A stretch of 64,000 bases of DNA from Terriglobia bacterium (GTDB taxonomy: Bacteria; Acidobacteriota; Polarisedimenticolia; Polarisedimenticolales; JAIQFR01): the NCBI GenBank assembly GCA_020073205.1, contig JAIQFR010000002.1, positions 59,370 to 123,369 on the forward strand, read 5' to 3'. The translations under genes were made by a program, and so were the position numbers. Shown in pieces: positions 8,034 through 16,600 of this stretch. The notes beneath the pieces were generated by a model, which saw only the letters and a list, made by a program, of their open reading frames with translations, was not told the DNA's origin and made no database searches. Each line of letters begins with the position of its first letter. The first letter of the stretch is position 1.

Positions 8034-10655
8034 CTACGTCAGCGCGTCCGGTCGGGCAACGCCTGCGTCGATGTCGCCTTCATCGATCGCTCGTGCCCCG
8101 GGCCCCTGCATCTGCACCAGGATCTCGGAGGCGTGGCGGCCCCCCTCGCCCTCGAGCCACATCTCGTCCGGCGCGGGGAGCATCTCGGTGGCGAAGAGCA
8201 CCGCATCCTCCTGGCCCAGAAGCCCCGCGACGGTCCGGCGCAGGAGATCCGTCAGGAGGGGGGACTCGAGATCCACGTAGTACGGTTTCGGATCGAAGAC
8301 CGTGTGGACGAAGATGTGTCGGGGCAGGCCGAGCCCGCGGCGCCAGAGGGCCGCATCGATGAAGAACTCCTCGTCGCCGACCGGCGGGAAGTCCGTCGGG
8401 CGCAGGACCCAGCGCTCGCGGAAGAGCACCGTCCTCCCGAACGTGAACCGGGGCCATCGCGTGATCGAGTCGGCGCGGAAGCCAGGGAGGTAGCCGATGG
8501 ACTGCCACCCCTGCTGGCCGATGTGGACGAGATCCGACACGATCCCGACCGGGTTCACGCCGCTGCTCAGGACGGGTATGACCTCGACGCCTCTGGACGC
8601 CGAGCGGAGGACGAACCGGCCAGAGACGCTCACGTAGCGCACCGTCAGGTCCCCCAGCGGGATCGCCGACGCCCCCCTTGATGCGCGATCGCCCGGCAGC
8701 TCGATCTCGTGCTCGAACAGCGCCGGCCTCAAGCCCGCGTTCGCGGTGCGGGCCTCGTGGTTGTAGGTCACCTCGGCGAGCACGGCGCCGTGGCGACCGA
8801 GGGCGGACCAGCCGTGGCGCATCTCGAGGACGATCGGGTTCTCCTCCGCCGGCCGTCCCTTGCCGAGGAAGTGCGCGAACCGCGCGAGGGCGAGCCCGGT
8901 GCCGTTGAAGAGCGAGCTGAGCACGAGACGGTAGTGCCCCTCCTCGATCGCGCGTGCGGACCGCGCGGCAACCTGGAACAGCACGCCGGCCGCCCAGCGC
9001 GGCTCCGGCGCGGCTCCGGCGAGGCGATCGACCGTCGCCGCGTCGATCTCGACCTCCTCGCCCGGCGCGGCGGAGCGCGCGCGCTCCACGAACCAGTCCC
9101 GGATCCGCCGAAGCGTGTCCTGGGCTTCCTTGAGCCGGCCCTTTGCCGTCGGTTCCTCCTTGGGCATCGGGAACTCGACCGGGCGGCCCGACTCGTCGGG
9201 CTCGGCGGCAAGCCCCCGGTACAGGTCGAGAAACGGCACGTCGGTGTCGCCCGGGAATTCCTTGAGGAACCGGGCCGCCAGCGTCTGGGCGTGGAGGTCC
9301 TCCGGGTACATGCCGCCGATCAGCCGCGCGAAGGCTCCCATCGGCCCGTCGAGATCCTGGAGCAGCCTTCTCGGAAGCCGGAGCGAGAGATCGGAGGACG
9401 CGTCGACCCGGAACAGCTCGTCGGCCTTGAGGGGACGCGCGTGCGGCAGCGCGTCGAGCCTCCGCCCGATCGCCTCCATCGCCTCGACGCGGGACGGGAA
9501 GTCGAGCCCGGGGAGCGCGTCGACCTCCGCCTCGACCCGCTCGACGTCCTCGAGCCACGGAGGCTCGCACCCGGCGGCGCGAACCGCGGAGGCCAGGTCA
9601 CGGAGCGGGCGGCGGGAGTTGTACGCAACCTCGATCTCCGCGATCAGGATTCCGCGATCCACGAGCGCGCGGTAGAACTCCGTCAGCACCCCGGGGGCCA
9701 CGCCGAGCCGCGACGCCACCGCACGCTTGAGCGCGGTCGCGTCGTGGATCCCGCGCGCGGCCTCCTCCACGAAGAGGCGCAGGACCGGGTGGTCCTTCGC
9801 GCGGGAGAAGATCTCCTCGTCCGTAGCGTTCCTCCGGCTCGCGGGCTTCCAGAACGTGAACCCGCCGTCGACCTCCCTGAGCGTGGGGTTCGGCCTCGGG
9901 AACACCGCGAGATCGACCGCCGGATCGCTCGCGAGGCAGGCGCCGACCTTCCGTGCCTCCGCGATGTTCAGGATCACGTCGGTCAGGGAGATCCCCGGCG
10001 CCCCGTCGATATCCGCCGAATCCCCTTCGATCGAGGCGAGCGCCACGGCGCAGAAGACGCCGTTGGGACTCGTCTTCGTGCAGAACCTCGCCGCGTAGGC
10101 CAGGGCCTTGGCGGCGGTGTGGCGCTCGTCGTGTCCCCACGCCTCGGGATCTCCTCCCGAGAGCTTCCGGACCTTGGGCAGGAGCGAGCGGCTCGCGAGG
10201 TAGATGCCGTGCTGGACGAGCGGCGAGGCGATCACGCGCAGGAGCGCGCGGCGGCACCGCGGGACCTCCTCGCGGAGCGCCTCCCGGCAGGAGGCAAGGA
10301 GCCGATCGCGCCTGTCCGAAATCTCCCTCAGCCGCTCGACCCGCAGGGCGGCGTCCGGCGCCAGCAGCGACCGCGCCGCCTCCAGGTCGAGGGGTCGGAG
10401 CGGGCGGCGGTTGTGCACGTCCCGTCGCAGCCTCAGCAGCGCGAAGCGGGCCCGGACGCGCGCCGGGTCCCCGCCCGGCTCGCCCGCGGCGACGAAGAGC
10501 AGGTCCGAGACGGCGGCGGCCTCCGAGAGTCGTGCCGCCTCGGCGCCGTGGAGACGCTCCGCGGCCGCCGCCGCCGCCGGCGCGCTCAGCGCCGCCAGCG
10601 TTTCGAACGGGAGGCCGGCGACCCGGAGGAGAGCGAGGTGGGCCAAGCGCTTCAA
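8034..10655 (-). CDS. LanB-like lantibiotic dehydratase, glutamylation part only
   Basis: LanB enzymes use glutamyl-tRNA to glutamylate Ser/Thr of a precursor peptide before elimination to dehydroamino acids. This 873-residue protein matches the N-terminal lantibiotic dehydratase region: ARFCTKTSPNGVFCAVAL (the LanB TxKTSPxG signature) near residue 190, and near the end WVLRPTDFP followed by HIFVHTVFDPKPYYVDLESP. It stops there and lacks the elimination domain of full LanB, which is supplied by the two preceding genes. I chose a TTG at 10655 overlapping the upstream stop (TTGA), with GAGG 10 bases before it; the longer frame to 10880 would overlap the upstream gene by over 200 bases. It is the third enzyme gene after the precursor. 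Confidence 0.85.
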   Translation of the reverse strand: MKRLAHLALLRVAGLPFETLAALSAPAAAAAAERLHGAEAARLSEAAAVSDLLFVAAGEPGGDPARVRARFALLRLRRDVHNRRPLRPLDLEAARSLLAPDAALRVERLREISDRRDRLLASCREALREEVPRCRRALLRVIASPLVQHGIYLASRSLLPKVRKLSGGDPEAWGHDERHTAAKALAYAARFCTKTSPNGVFCAVALASIEGDSADIDGAPGISLTDVILNIAEARKVGACLASDPAVDLAVFPRPNPTLREVDGGFTFWKPASRRNATDEEIFSRAKDHPVLRLFVEEAARGIHDATALKRAVASRLGVAPGVLTEFYRALVDRGILIAEIEVAYNSRRPLRDLASAVRAAGCEPPWLEDVERVEAEVDALPGLDFPSRVEAMEAIGRRLDALPHARPLKADELFRVDASSDLSLRLPRRLLQDLDGPMGAFARLIGGMYPEDLHAQTLAARFLKEFPGDTDVPFLDLYRGLAAEPDESGRPVEFPMPKEEPTAKGRLKEAQDTLRRIRDWFVERARSAAPGEEVEIDAATVDRLAGAAPEPRWAAGVLFQVAARSARAIEEGHYRLVLSSLFNGTGLALARFAHFLGKGRPAEENPIVLEMRHGWSALGRHGAVLAEVTYNHEARTANAGLRPALFEHEIELPGDRASRGASAIPLGDLTVRYVSVSGRFVLRSASRGVEVIPVLSSGVNPVGIVSDLVHIGQQGWQSIGYLPGFRADSITRWPRFTFGRTVLFRERWVLRPTDFPPVGDEEFFIDAALWRRGLGLPRHIFVHTVFDPKPYYVDLESPLLTDLLRRTVAGLLGQEDAVLFATEMLPAPDEMWLEGEGGRHASEILVQMQGPGARAIDEGDIDAGVARPDALT

Positions 10656-11509
10656 TCTCCCCGATCCTCGCGCGCGCGCCTGACGAGCCAGCGGAGCACC
10701 GCCTCCTGGGTCGCGTAGATGCCGAGCCGGTTCGAGTGCGCGTGCCCGACGTACACCGCGATCTCGACGGGATCCCGTCCGATGCTTCGGTCGGCACCGG
10801 CCGACAGGATCGCCTCCACCGGCGCCCGGAGGTCCTCGAGGCACGCGAGCGCGATCCGCGCCTCCTCCGCTCCGCCCCACAGGGCATCGGGTTCGCCCCC
10901 GGCGAGGAGGGAGAGGATCTTCGCGAGGCCGTCACGCTGCGCCCGGTACTTCTCCTCGAGGGCCCCGATCACACCGTCGTCCCAGCGGCCGAGGTCGAAG
11001 GCCCACCGGTACCCCCGCTCGTAGAATTCGAGTCGGTCACCGCCTCCGAGACCGAAGAGATCGAGCATCCTCTCCACGAGCACGAGGCTCCACTCGGCGC
11101 GCGTTCGGGAGAGGGCGCCCCGGGCCTCGGCGGCCAGCAGCTCGAGGCACGCCAGCGTATCGGCGTGGTAGATCCTCCGCAGGACCGCGAGATCGCGCGG
11201 CCCCCCGACCCACTTGTCCTCGTGCTCCTCGGAAACGAATTCGTAGCCGGCGATGGATCCGAGGCCGGCGAGCGCGCCGAGTCGCCGATCGAGGAGCGGC
11301 CGCGCGCAGCCTGCGAGCCAGGGTCCGCCGCCGTGGACGAGGAACATGATTCGCCAGTCCGGCTTGTTGAGGCGCTCGAACCGGAGCGCGTCGAGACCGG
11401 GGTCGGCGCAGAGAGCCTCCACGAGGGGGGCGACCGCGTCGCGCACGACGGCATCCTGCAGCTCGCGCGGCGCCGGGATGGAAACCGTGAGCGACGACGT
11501 CGGGTCCAC
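10652..11509 (-). CDS. SpaB_C-like / thiopeptide-type biosynthesis protein, copy 2
   Basis: This 285-residue protein resembles the stand-alone C-terminal (elimination) domain of class I lanthipeptide dehydratases, also called the thiopeptide-type bacteriocin biosynthesis domain. Landmarks are WRIMFLVHGGGPW early, HADTLACLELLAAEARGAL with an acidic/aromatic helix (SLVLVERMLDLFGL), and near the end GHAHSNRLGIYATQEAVL, equivalent to the H-x-x-x-NRL block of SpaB_C. The start is a GTG 4 bases after the previous stop; from it, the first 16 residues align without gaps to the start of copy 1 (VDPTSSLTVSIPAPRE against MEPASRLFAYVHAPRE), so the upstream ATGs are rejected. It probably removes glutamate from glutamylated Ser/Thr in complex with the split LanB. 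Confidence 0.78.
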   Translation of the reverse strand: MDPTSSLTVSIPAPRELQDAVVRDAVAPLVEALCADPGLDALRFERLNKPDWRIMFLVHGGGPWLAGCARPLLDRRLGALAGLGSIAGYEFVSEEHEDKWVGGPRDLAVLRRIYHADTLACLELLAAEARGALSRTRAEWSLVLVERMLDLFGLGGGDRLEFYERGYRWAFDLGRWDDGVIGALEEKYRAQRDGLAKILSLLAGGEPDALWGGAEEARIALACLEDLRAPVEAILSAGADRSIGRDPVEIAVYVGHAHSNRLGIYATQEAVLRWLVRRAREDRGD

Positions 11510-11513
11510 GGAT

Positions 11514-12407
11514 TCACGCCCCGGGGCCGGGAAGCGCATCGGCATGACCGGGCGCCGCCCCTTCGGAATGGAATCGGTACATGAAGTAGCGCAGGATCGC
11601 CTCGGGGACGGACTCGATGCCCAGCCGGATCGAGTGGACGTGCGCCAGGGACCAAACGAGGTGGATCCAGTCCGCCTCGAGCCGGCCGGCGTCCCGAGCC
11701 TCGATCCAGGCATCCGCGAGCGGGCCGAGCGCGAGGAGGCACCGCTCGGCGACGCGGGCGGCCTCGCCGCCTCCCCACACCGCCACGGGATCGCTCCCGG
11801 CCGCGTCGCGTAGCAGGTCCGTGAGGCCCTGCCGAAGGCCGAGGAACTTCCGATCGAGGGCCTCGAGGTCGGCCCCGGTCCACGTCCCCTGTTCCAGCGG
11901 CCAGGCATATCCCTTCCGATAGAAGGCCAGCCGCTGTCCGCGATCGAGCCGGAGGAGATCGAGGAGGCGCTCCGTCATCAGCAAGCTGTACTCGCGGCGC
12001 GTGCGCGAGACGAGCCGCCTCGATTCGAGCTCGAGCCAGTCGAGGCACGCCAGCGTGTCGTGATGGGAGGTCCTCTCGGCCAAGAGGATACCCTCGACGC
12101 CCCCCCACCTGCGGACCTCCAGGCGATAGCCCGGAAGATCGCGCTCGTCGACGATCGCGACCCGCTCGAGCGCGCGAAGGATCTCCCGAAGTCGCGGCCG
12201 AACGGCCCCCTCGATCCACTCACGGCGGCCGCGGACGAGGAGCCGGATCAGCCAGTCGGGGGTGTCGGTTCGGCTGAAGGAGACCGAATCGAGATCCGGA
12301 TGACCCCGGATCTCCCGGACGAGCGGAGCGATCGCACCGAGGAGCAGGGGCTCGTGGTCCTCGCGGGGCGCGTGGACGTAGGCGAACAGGCGACTTGCGG
12401 GTTCCAT
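11514..12407 (-). CDS. SpaB_C-like / thiopeptide-type biosynthesis protein, copy 1
   Basis: This is a 297-residue paralogue of the next gene with the same layout: DWLIRLLVRGRREWIEG, HHDTLACLDWLELESRRLVS, YSLLMTERLLDLLRL and SLAHVHSIRLGIESVPEAIL. In copy 2 the last block reads HSNRLG, here HSIRLG, so the Asn of the SpaB_C signature is replaced. The two copies may therefore differ in activity: one catalytic, the other structural or acting on different residues. The gene lies 116 bases after the precursor peptide gene and 4 bases before copy 2. An AGGAGGT lies about 16 bases before the ATG, rather distant, so the exact start is less certain. Confidence 0.75.
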   Translation of the reverse strand: MEPASRLFAYVHAPREDHEPLLLGAIAPLVREIRGHPDLDSVSFSRTDTPDWLIRLLVRGRREWIEGAVRPRLREILRALERVAIVDERDLPGYRLEVRRWGGVEGILLAERTSHHDTLACLDWLELESRRLVSRTRREYSLLMTERLLDLLRLDRGQRLAFYRKGYAWPLEQGTWTGADLEALDRKFLGLRQGLTDLLRDAAGSDPVAVWGGGEAARVAERCLLALGPLADAWIEARDAGRLEADWIHLVWSLAHVHSIRLGIESVPEAILRYFMYRFHSEGAAPGHADALPGPGA

Positions 12408-12472
12408 CGCGGCGCGACCCGGGACCTCCTTCGCCGCCGCCCGCCGCGACGGCCCGGCAGGGACTCAGGACT

Positions 12473-12517
12473 CGGGAGAGGATGGGCTCGCGCCCGCCCC
12501 CCCCCGAGCCTCTCCGC
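12473..12517 (-). terminator. Possible attenuator hairpin between precursor and enzyme genes
   Basis: In the 116-base gap after the precursor stop, the minus strand can pair GGCTCG with CGAGCC, extended by a GGAGAG / CTCTCC outer stem, around a G-rich loop. No clear U tract follows. In RiPP operons such hairpins often let the precursor be made in excess of the enzymes. The GC content makes chance pairing easy, so confidence is low. Confidence 0.25.
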
Positions 12518-12523
12518 TCGATC

Positions 12524-12673
12524 CTACTGGTGAAGGTCCGAGACCAGGGTGGTCGTATAGATGCACATGCAGGTGCAGCGGCGCGAGGTCGTCGAAGACG
12601 AGCAAGTCCCCCCACCGAGCTCCCGCTTCTCGATCTCTTCGACTTCCAGATCCAGGTTGAGCTTCTCCTTCAT
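12524..12673 (-). CDS. Putative lanthipeptide/thiopeptide-like precursor peptide
   Basis: This 49-codon gene starts at the ATG at 12673, with AGGAGGG four bases upstream, and ends in TAG. Residues 1-19 read MKEKLNLDLEVEEIEKREL, then Gly-Gly-Gly: an acidic, helical leader with an LNLD box resembling the FNLD/FxLD recognition motif of class I lanthipeptide leaders, ending in a double-glycine-type cleavage site. Residues 23-37 (TCSSSTTSRRCTCMC) and 38-49 (IYTTTLVSDLHQ) form a core with four Cys and twelve Ser/Thr, the composition of a RiPP substrate. It is the first gene of the operon encoding a split LanB-like dehydratase. Too short for standard gene callers, it is supported by position, ribosome site, leader and core together. 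Ring pattern and activity are unknown. Confidence 0.8.
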   Translation of the reverse strand: MKEKLNLDLEVEEIEKRELGGGTCSSSTTSRRCTCMCIYTTTLVSDLHQ

Positions 12674-12742
12674 GCTTCCCTCCTGTCGGCGTGACACCGG
12701 AAAGCCCGTCCGGGTCCATCCCGCGCGGGCAAGGCCGTTCTG

Positions 12743-12771
12743 TCCATACCACCAAGAGGGTCACTCGTCAA
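12743..12771 (-). promoter_or_regulatory. Sigma-70-type promoter of the RiPP operon
   Basis: The minus strand reads TTGACG (12766-12771), 17 bases, then TATGGA (12743-12748), preceded directly by TGG as an extended -10. Transcription would start near 12736, about 60 bases before the precursor ATG. The -35 and spacing are good; the -10 is imperfect. Confidence 0.5.
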
Positions 12772-12887
12772 ATCCGACACGAAATGTCGAGTACGCGGCT
12801 CGGCCGCCGGGCGCGGCCGCCTCCGGACCGGAATCCGGGCTCCCGCGGTCCCGCGGTGCAGGCGCCGCGGCCGTTCGCGAAGGGGGT

Positions 12888-12940
12888 TTGACGGCGCGCC
12901 CTCGTACCCTGATAACCATGAAGGGCAAAAATCGTATAAT
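12888..12940 (+). promoter_or_regulatory. Promoter region of the TonB-C-like gene
   Basis: Two options overlap. One is TTGACG (12888), a 17-base spacer and GATAAC (12911). The other is a perfect TATAAT at 12935-12940 without a good -35 box. Either would drive the exported protein starting at 12970, which has the strong ribosome site AAAAGGAGGAG. The region is divergent from the RiPP promoter, with under 300 bases between the two genes. Confidence 0.45.
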
Positions 12941-12969
12941 GCCTCGACGAGTCCAAAAGGAGGAGTGCC

Positions 12970-13623
12970 ATGCCGAAGGCCTTCCGTAGCCTGTCGATCG
13001 TTTTCACACTCGCTTTCCTCGTCGCGCCGGTCGCGGCGCTGGCGGACGAGCCCGCCGATTCCGCGACCGCGACGGCTGACGCTTATCAGGGCCCGCGTCT
13101 GCTTCCTGACTGCAAGGCGCCTTTCCAGTTGCCGAGCGACGCGCGACGGGCGGTCGGCGACAAGGTCTTGACGTTCCAGGCGGTCGTCCTCAAGGACGGC
13201 ACCGTCGGCTACGCCGAGCTCCTGAACAACGACCGGCCCTACCCCGGGGTCGAGCAGGCCGCCCGAGCCTCGTTCCGCAGCTGGCGGTACGCTCCCGGCA
13301 CGCTCGCGGGAGAGGCGGTGGATGCCGGCGTCACGATCTCCGTTCAGTTCCGCGGAGCGTCCGCCGCGTCGATCACGAGGCCGGCCGAGAGCTGGGACAT
13401 GAAGTCCGGCGCCTCGTTCCCGGGTCTCGAGCAGATCGTGCTGCGCGACGGGTTGCTGTCCAGCCAGCGTGGAGGCCACAAGAACTGGGAGCACAACAAG
13501 GTCACCGTCACTAATCAGCCGGGGTGCGAGATCGTCGGGGGGCCCCTCTGCATGTACATGTCGAACCGGCCCGCGCACAACGAGCCTGGCTCGCCAGGCG
13601 CCGATTTCTCCCGCGGCCGCTGA
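12970..13623 (+). CDS. Exported protein with TonB C-terminal-like domain
   Basis: This 217-residue protein has a signal peptide (SIVFTLAFLVAPVAALADEP). Residues about 55-125 resemble the TonB C-terminal fold: GDKVLTFQAVVLKDGTVGYAEL, then EQAARASFRSWRYAPGTLAG and VDAGVTISVQFRG. That pattern (new Gly-x-Val, then A-x-x-A-x-R-x-W-x-F/Y-x-P-A) is typical of energy-transducer TonB C-terminal domains. There is no N-terminal anchor or Pro-rich spacer, so it is not a classical TonB. The last 90 residues are unlike known domains and contain two Cys. It is divergent from the RiPP operon; a link is unproven. The call is by domain only. Confidence 0.65.
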   Translation: MPKAFRSLSIVFTLAFLVAPVAALADEPADSATATADAYQGPRLLPDCKAPFQLPSDARRAVGDKVLTFQAVVLKDGTVGYAELLNNDRPYPGVEQAARASFRSWRYAPGTLAGEAVDAGVTISVQFRGASAASITRPAESWDMKSGASFPGLEQIVLRDGLLSSQRGGHKNWEHNKVTVTNQPGCEIVGGPLCMYMSNRPAHNEPGSPGADFSRGR

Positions 13624-13642
13624 ATTCTCCTTCCCGCCCGGG

Positions 13643-16600
13643 CTATTCCCGCCGCCACATGGGGATTCGCCCGGGCGTCCACGGCGAGCCTGCCGCTTCA
13701 GCTTCTCCCTCCAGCTTGGGGAGGTCCTGGGCCGCCAACGTCCTGAGGCGGTCCAGGATCTCGCCGAACCGGGTCGCCGCGACGTCGTACGCCGCTCGTT
13801 GCGTCCCGGTCGGGGCCGACGTCGTCGTCCACTGCCCGTAGACGATTCCCTGGACCCTCGAGACGATCGAGGGCGGCGTCGGCTCGTTGCGTGACGCGAC
13901 GGTTTCGTCGCCGCTCAACTGCATCGAGATGTCCTTGAGCCGGCCCTCCAGGGCCAGAGCCTCCTCCCGCAGCCTCGGGTCGGCCTTGGGGGTGTCGAAG
14001 AGCGCCTTCTTGAGGTGGTCGATCCTCCCCTGCGCTTCCTTCACCGTCTCGGCGGCGCCCAGCACCGCTCTCTGCAGCCGGGAGGTCTTCTCCGAGAAGG
14101 CGAGTACCGCGGCGCGATCGGGTTCCGGCAGGGTCGCCGCTCCCAGAGGGCTCGTCACGAAGGACTGCGTCTCGCCGAGGGGCGTCAGCTTCCCACCGAC
14201 GCGCTTCGCGAGCGAGACCTTGTAGGTGCCCGGCGCCGCCATCGGACCGATCGGCTTCTCCGCCCAGGGGTCGTCGTCCACCTGGGGCTTGAGATCCGTC
14301 GGCGATACCGGCGGGTACCGGAGATCCCACGCGACCCTCTGGAAGCCTTCCTTCGTCGGGGCGCTCAGTCGGTGCACCACGTTGCCCGAGGCGTCGGTGA
14401 CGGTCAGGATCAGGGCCGGCTCCTCCTCGCGGTCCTCGGCGCGAAGCTCGTCCCAGGTCGGGTAGAAGACGTCCCCGCCCTTCTTCGCGATCTCCTTTTC
14501 CCGGTCCTGGCGCTGCTTCTTTAGGGTCTTGATCTCGTCCCTGAGGTACACGGTGAACACGGCGCCGAACGGCGGATTCGGAGCGGTGAAGTAGGCGTCG
14601 CCCTGCGAGGACTTCTCCTTGAGGCCGAGTGGAGCGGACGGAACGTACGTGAACGCCGGCCTGACCGGGAAGAGAACGGCTTCCTTCCCGAGCAAGTCGG
14701 GGGTCGCCGCGCGCAGCGGCGAGATGTCGTCGAGGACGTAGAAGCCGCGGCCGAAGGTCGCGACGACGAGGTCTCCGTCGCGCTTCTGGATCGCGAGGTC
14801 GCGGACGGCGATGGTCGGGATGCCGCCCTTGAGCTGCACCCAGCGCTTCCCGCCGTCGGTAGTGAAGAACACGCCGAACTCGGTCCCGGCGAAGAGCAGG
14901 CCGGGGCCCGCCGGATCCTCCGCGAGCGCGTACACGGTGCCGCGCTCCGGGAGGTCGCCGGCGATGGACGCCCAGGTCCTGCCGCGGTCGCCGCTCTTCA
15001 GGAGGTACGGCTTGAAGTCCGCGTTCTTGTGATGGTCGAACGCGGCGTACACGGTATCGGCATCGTGCCGGGAGGTCAGGAGGTAGGCGACGTAGGCGCC
15101 CTCGGGAACGCCCGGGAAGGTCCCGACTCTCCGCCACGTCCCTCCGCCGTCCTCCGTGACCTGCACCAGGCCGTCGTCGGTCCCGGCGTAGATCAGCCCC
15201 TCGATCCGCGGGGATTCCGCGAGGGAGACGATGTTCCCGTAGAAGGAGGTGGACGCGTTCTTCGCGACCGAGTCCACGCTCCACACGCGGCCCATCATCT
15301 TCAGCCTGTTCCGATCGGTCCGCCGGGTGAGGTCGGGGCTGATCGCACGCCACGAGTCGCCCCGATCGTCGCTGCGGAGAATCCTCTGGGCAGCGAAGTA
15401 GAGCCGGGTGTGCGAGTGCGGACTGATCAGGAGCGGGGAATCCCAATTGTACCGCAGGGGCTCCTCCCCGTCCCCCGGCTGGGGCTGGATATCGATGACC
15501 TCCCCCGTCCGCCGGTCGAAGCGTCCGAGACCGCCGTACTGCGATTCGGAGTAGACGATGCTCGGCTCCAAGGGGTCCACCCGGCTCTGGAATCCGTCGC
15601 CGCCCACGGTGACGAACCAGTCCGCGTTGGTGATTCCGTGGGCGGTCGCGGTGCGCGACGGGCCGCCCATCGTGTTGTTGTCCTGGGTGCCCCCGTAGAC
15701 GTTGTAGAAAGGGGCCGCCTCGTCCACGGCCACGCGGTAGAACTGGGCCACCGGAAGGTTCGCCTTGAAGGCCCAGGTGGCCGCGCGGTCGAAGGTCTCG
15801 TAGACGCCTCCGTCGCATCCCGCGATCAGGTGGTCCGTGTCGTCGGGATCGATGAAGAGCGCGTGGTTGTCCACGTGCTTGTACTTCTCGCCGACCTTCC
15901 GGAACGTCCGGCCGGCGTCGTCGGTGACCTGCATCCAGGTGTCCATCATGTACACGCGGTCCACGACCTTGGGATCGGGGAAGATCTCCTGGTAGTATTG
16001 GGCCGCGCCCGACACCGTGGCCGACATCTTCTCCCAGCTCCCGCCGGCGTCCGTGGACCGGTAGAATCCACCAGCCTTGTTCGCCGCCTCGATCGTGGCG
16101 TACACCGTGTCGGGGCTCGCGGGCGAGATCGCGAGGCCGATCCGGCCCATCTCCTCCTTGGGGAGTCCGTTTTCCAGCTTCTTCCAGGTGGCGCCGGCGT
16201 CGGTCGTCTTCCAGATCGCCGACTCGGGGCCGCCGTCGATCAACCCCCAGACGTGGCGGCGCCGCTGGTAGGACGCCGCATAGAGGACCGCGGAATCCCG
16301 CGGATCCATGACCACGTCGGTCACCCCGGTGTTCTCGCTGATCTCGAGCACTTTCTTCCAGGCCTTCCCGTTGTCCGTCGTCTTGTAGAGTCCCCGGTCG
16401 CCGCCTCCCGCCCAGAGGGGGCCTTGCGCGGCGACGTAGACGACACCGGTGTTCCGGGGATCCAGCAGGATCTTCCCGACATGCTCCGAGGCCTTGAGGC
16501 CGACGTTGTCCCACGATACGCCGCCATCCGTCGAGCGATAGACTCCATCGCCGTAGCCGACGCTCCTCTGGCTGTTGTTCTCGCCCGTGCCGACCCAGAC

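Noticed and set aside
10656-10880. Longer N-terminus of the LanB-like protein
   Set aside because: It would overlap the SpaB_C-like gene by more than 200 bases and has no family similarity; the TTG at the TTGA junction is more consistent.
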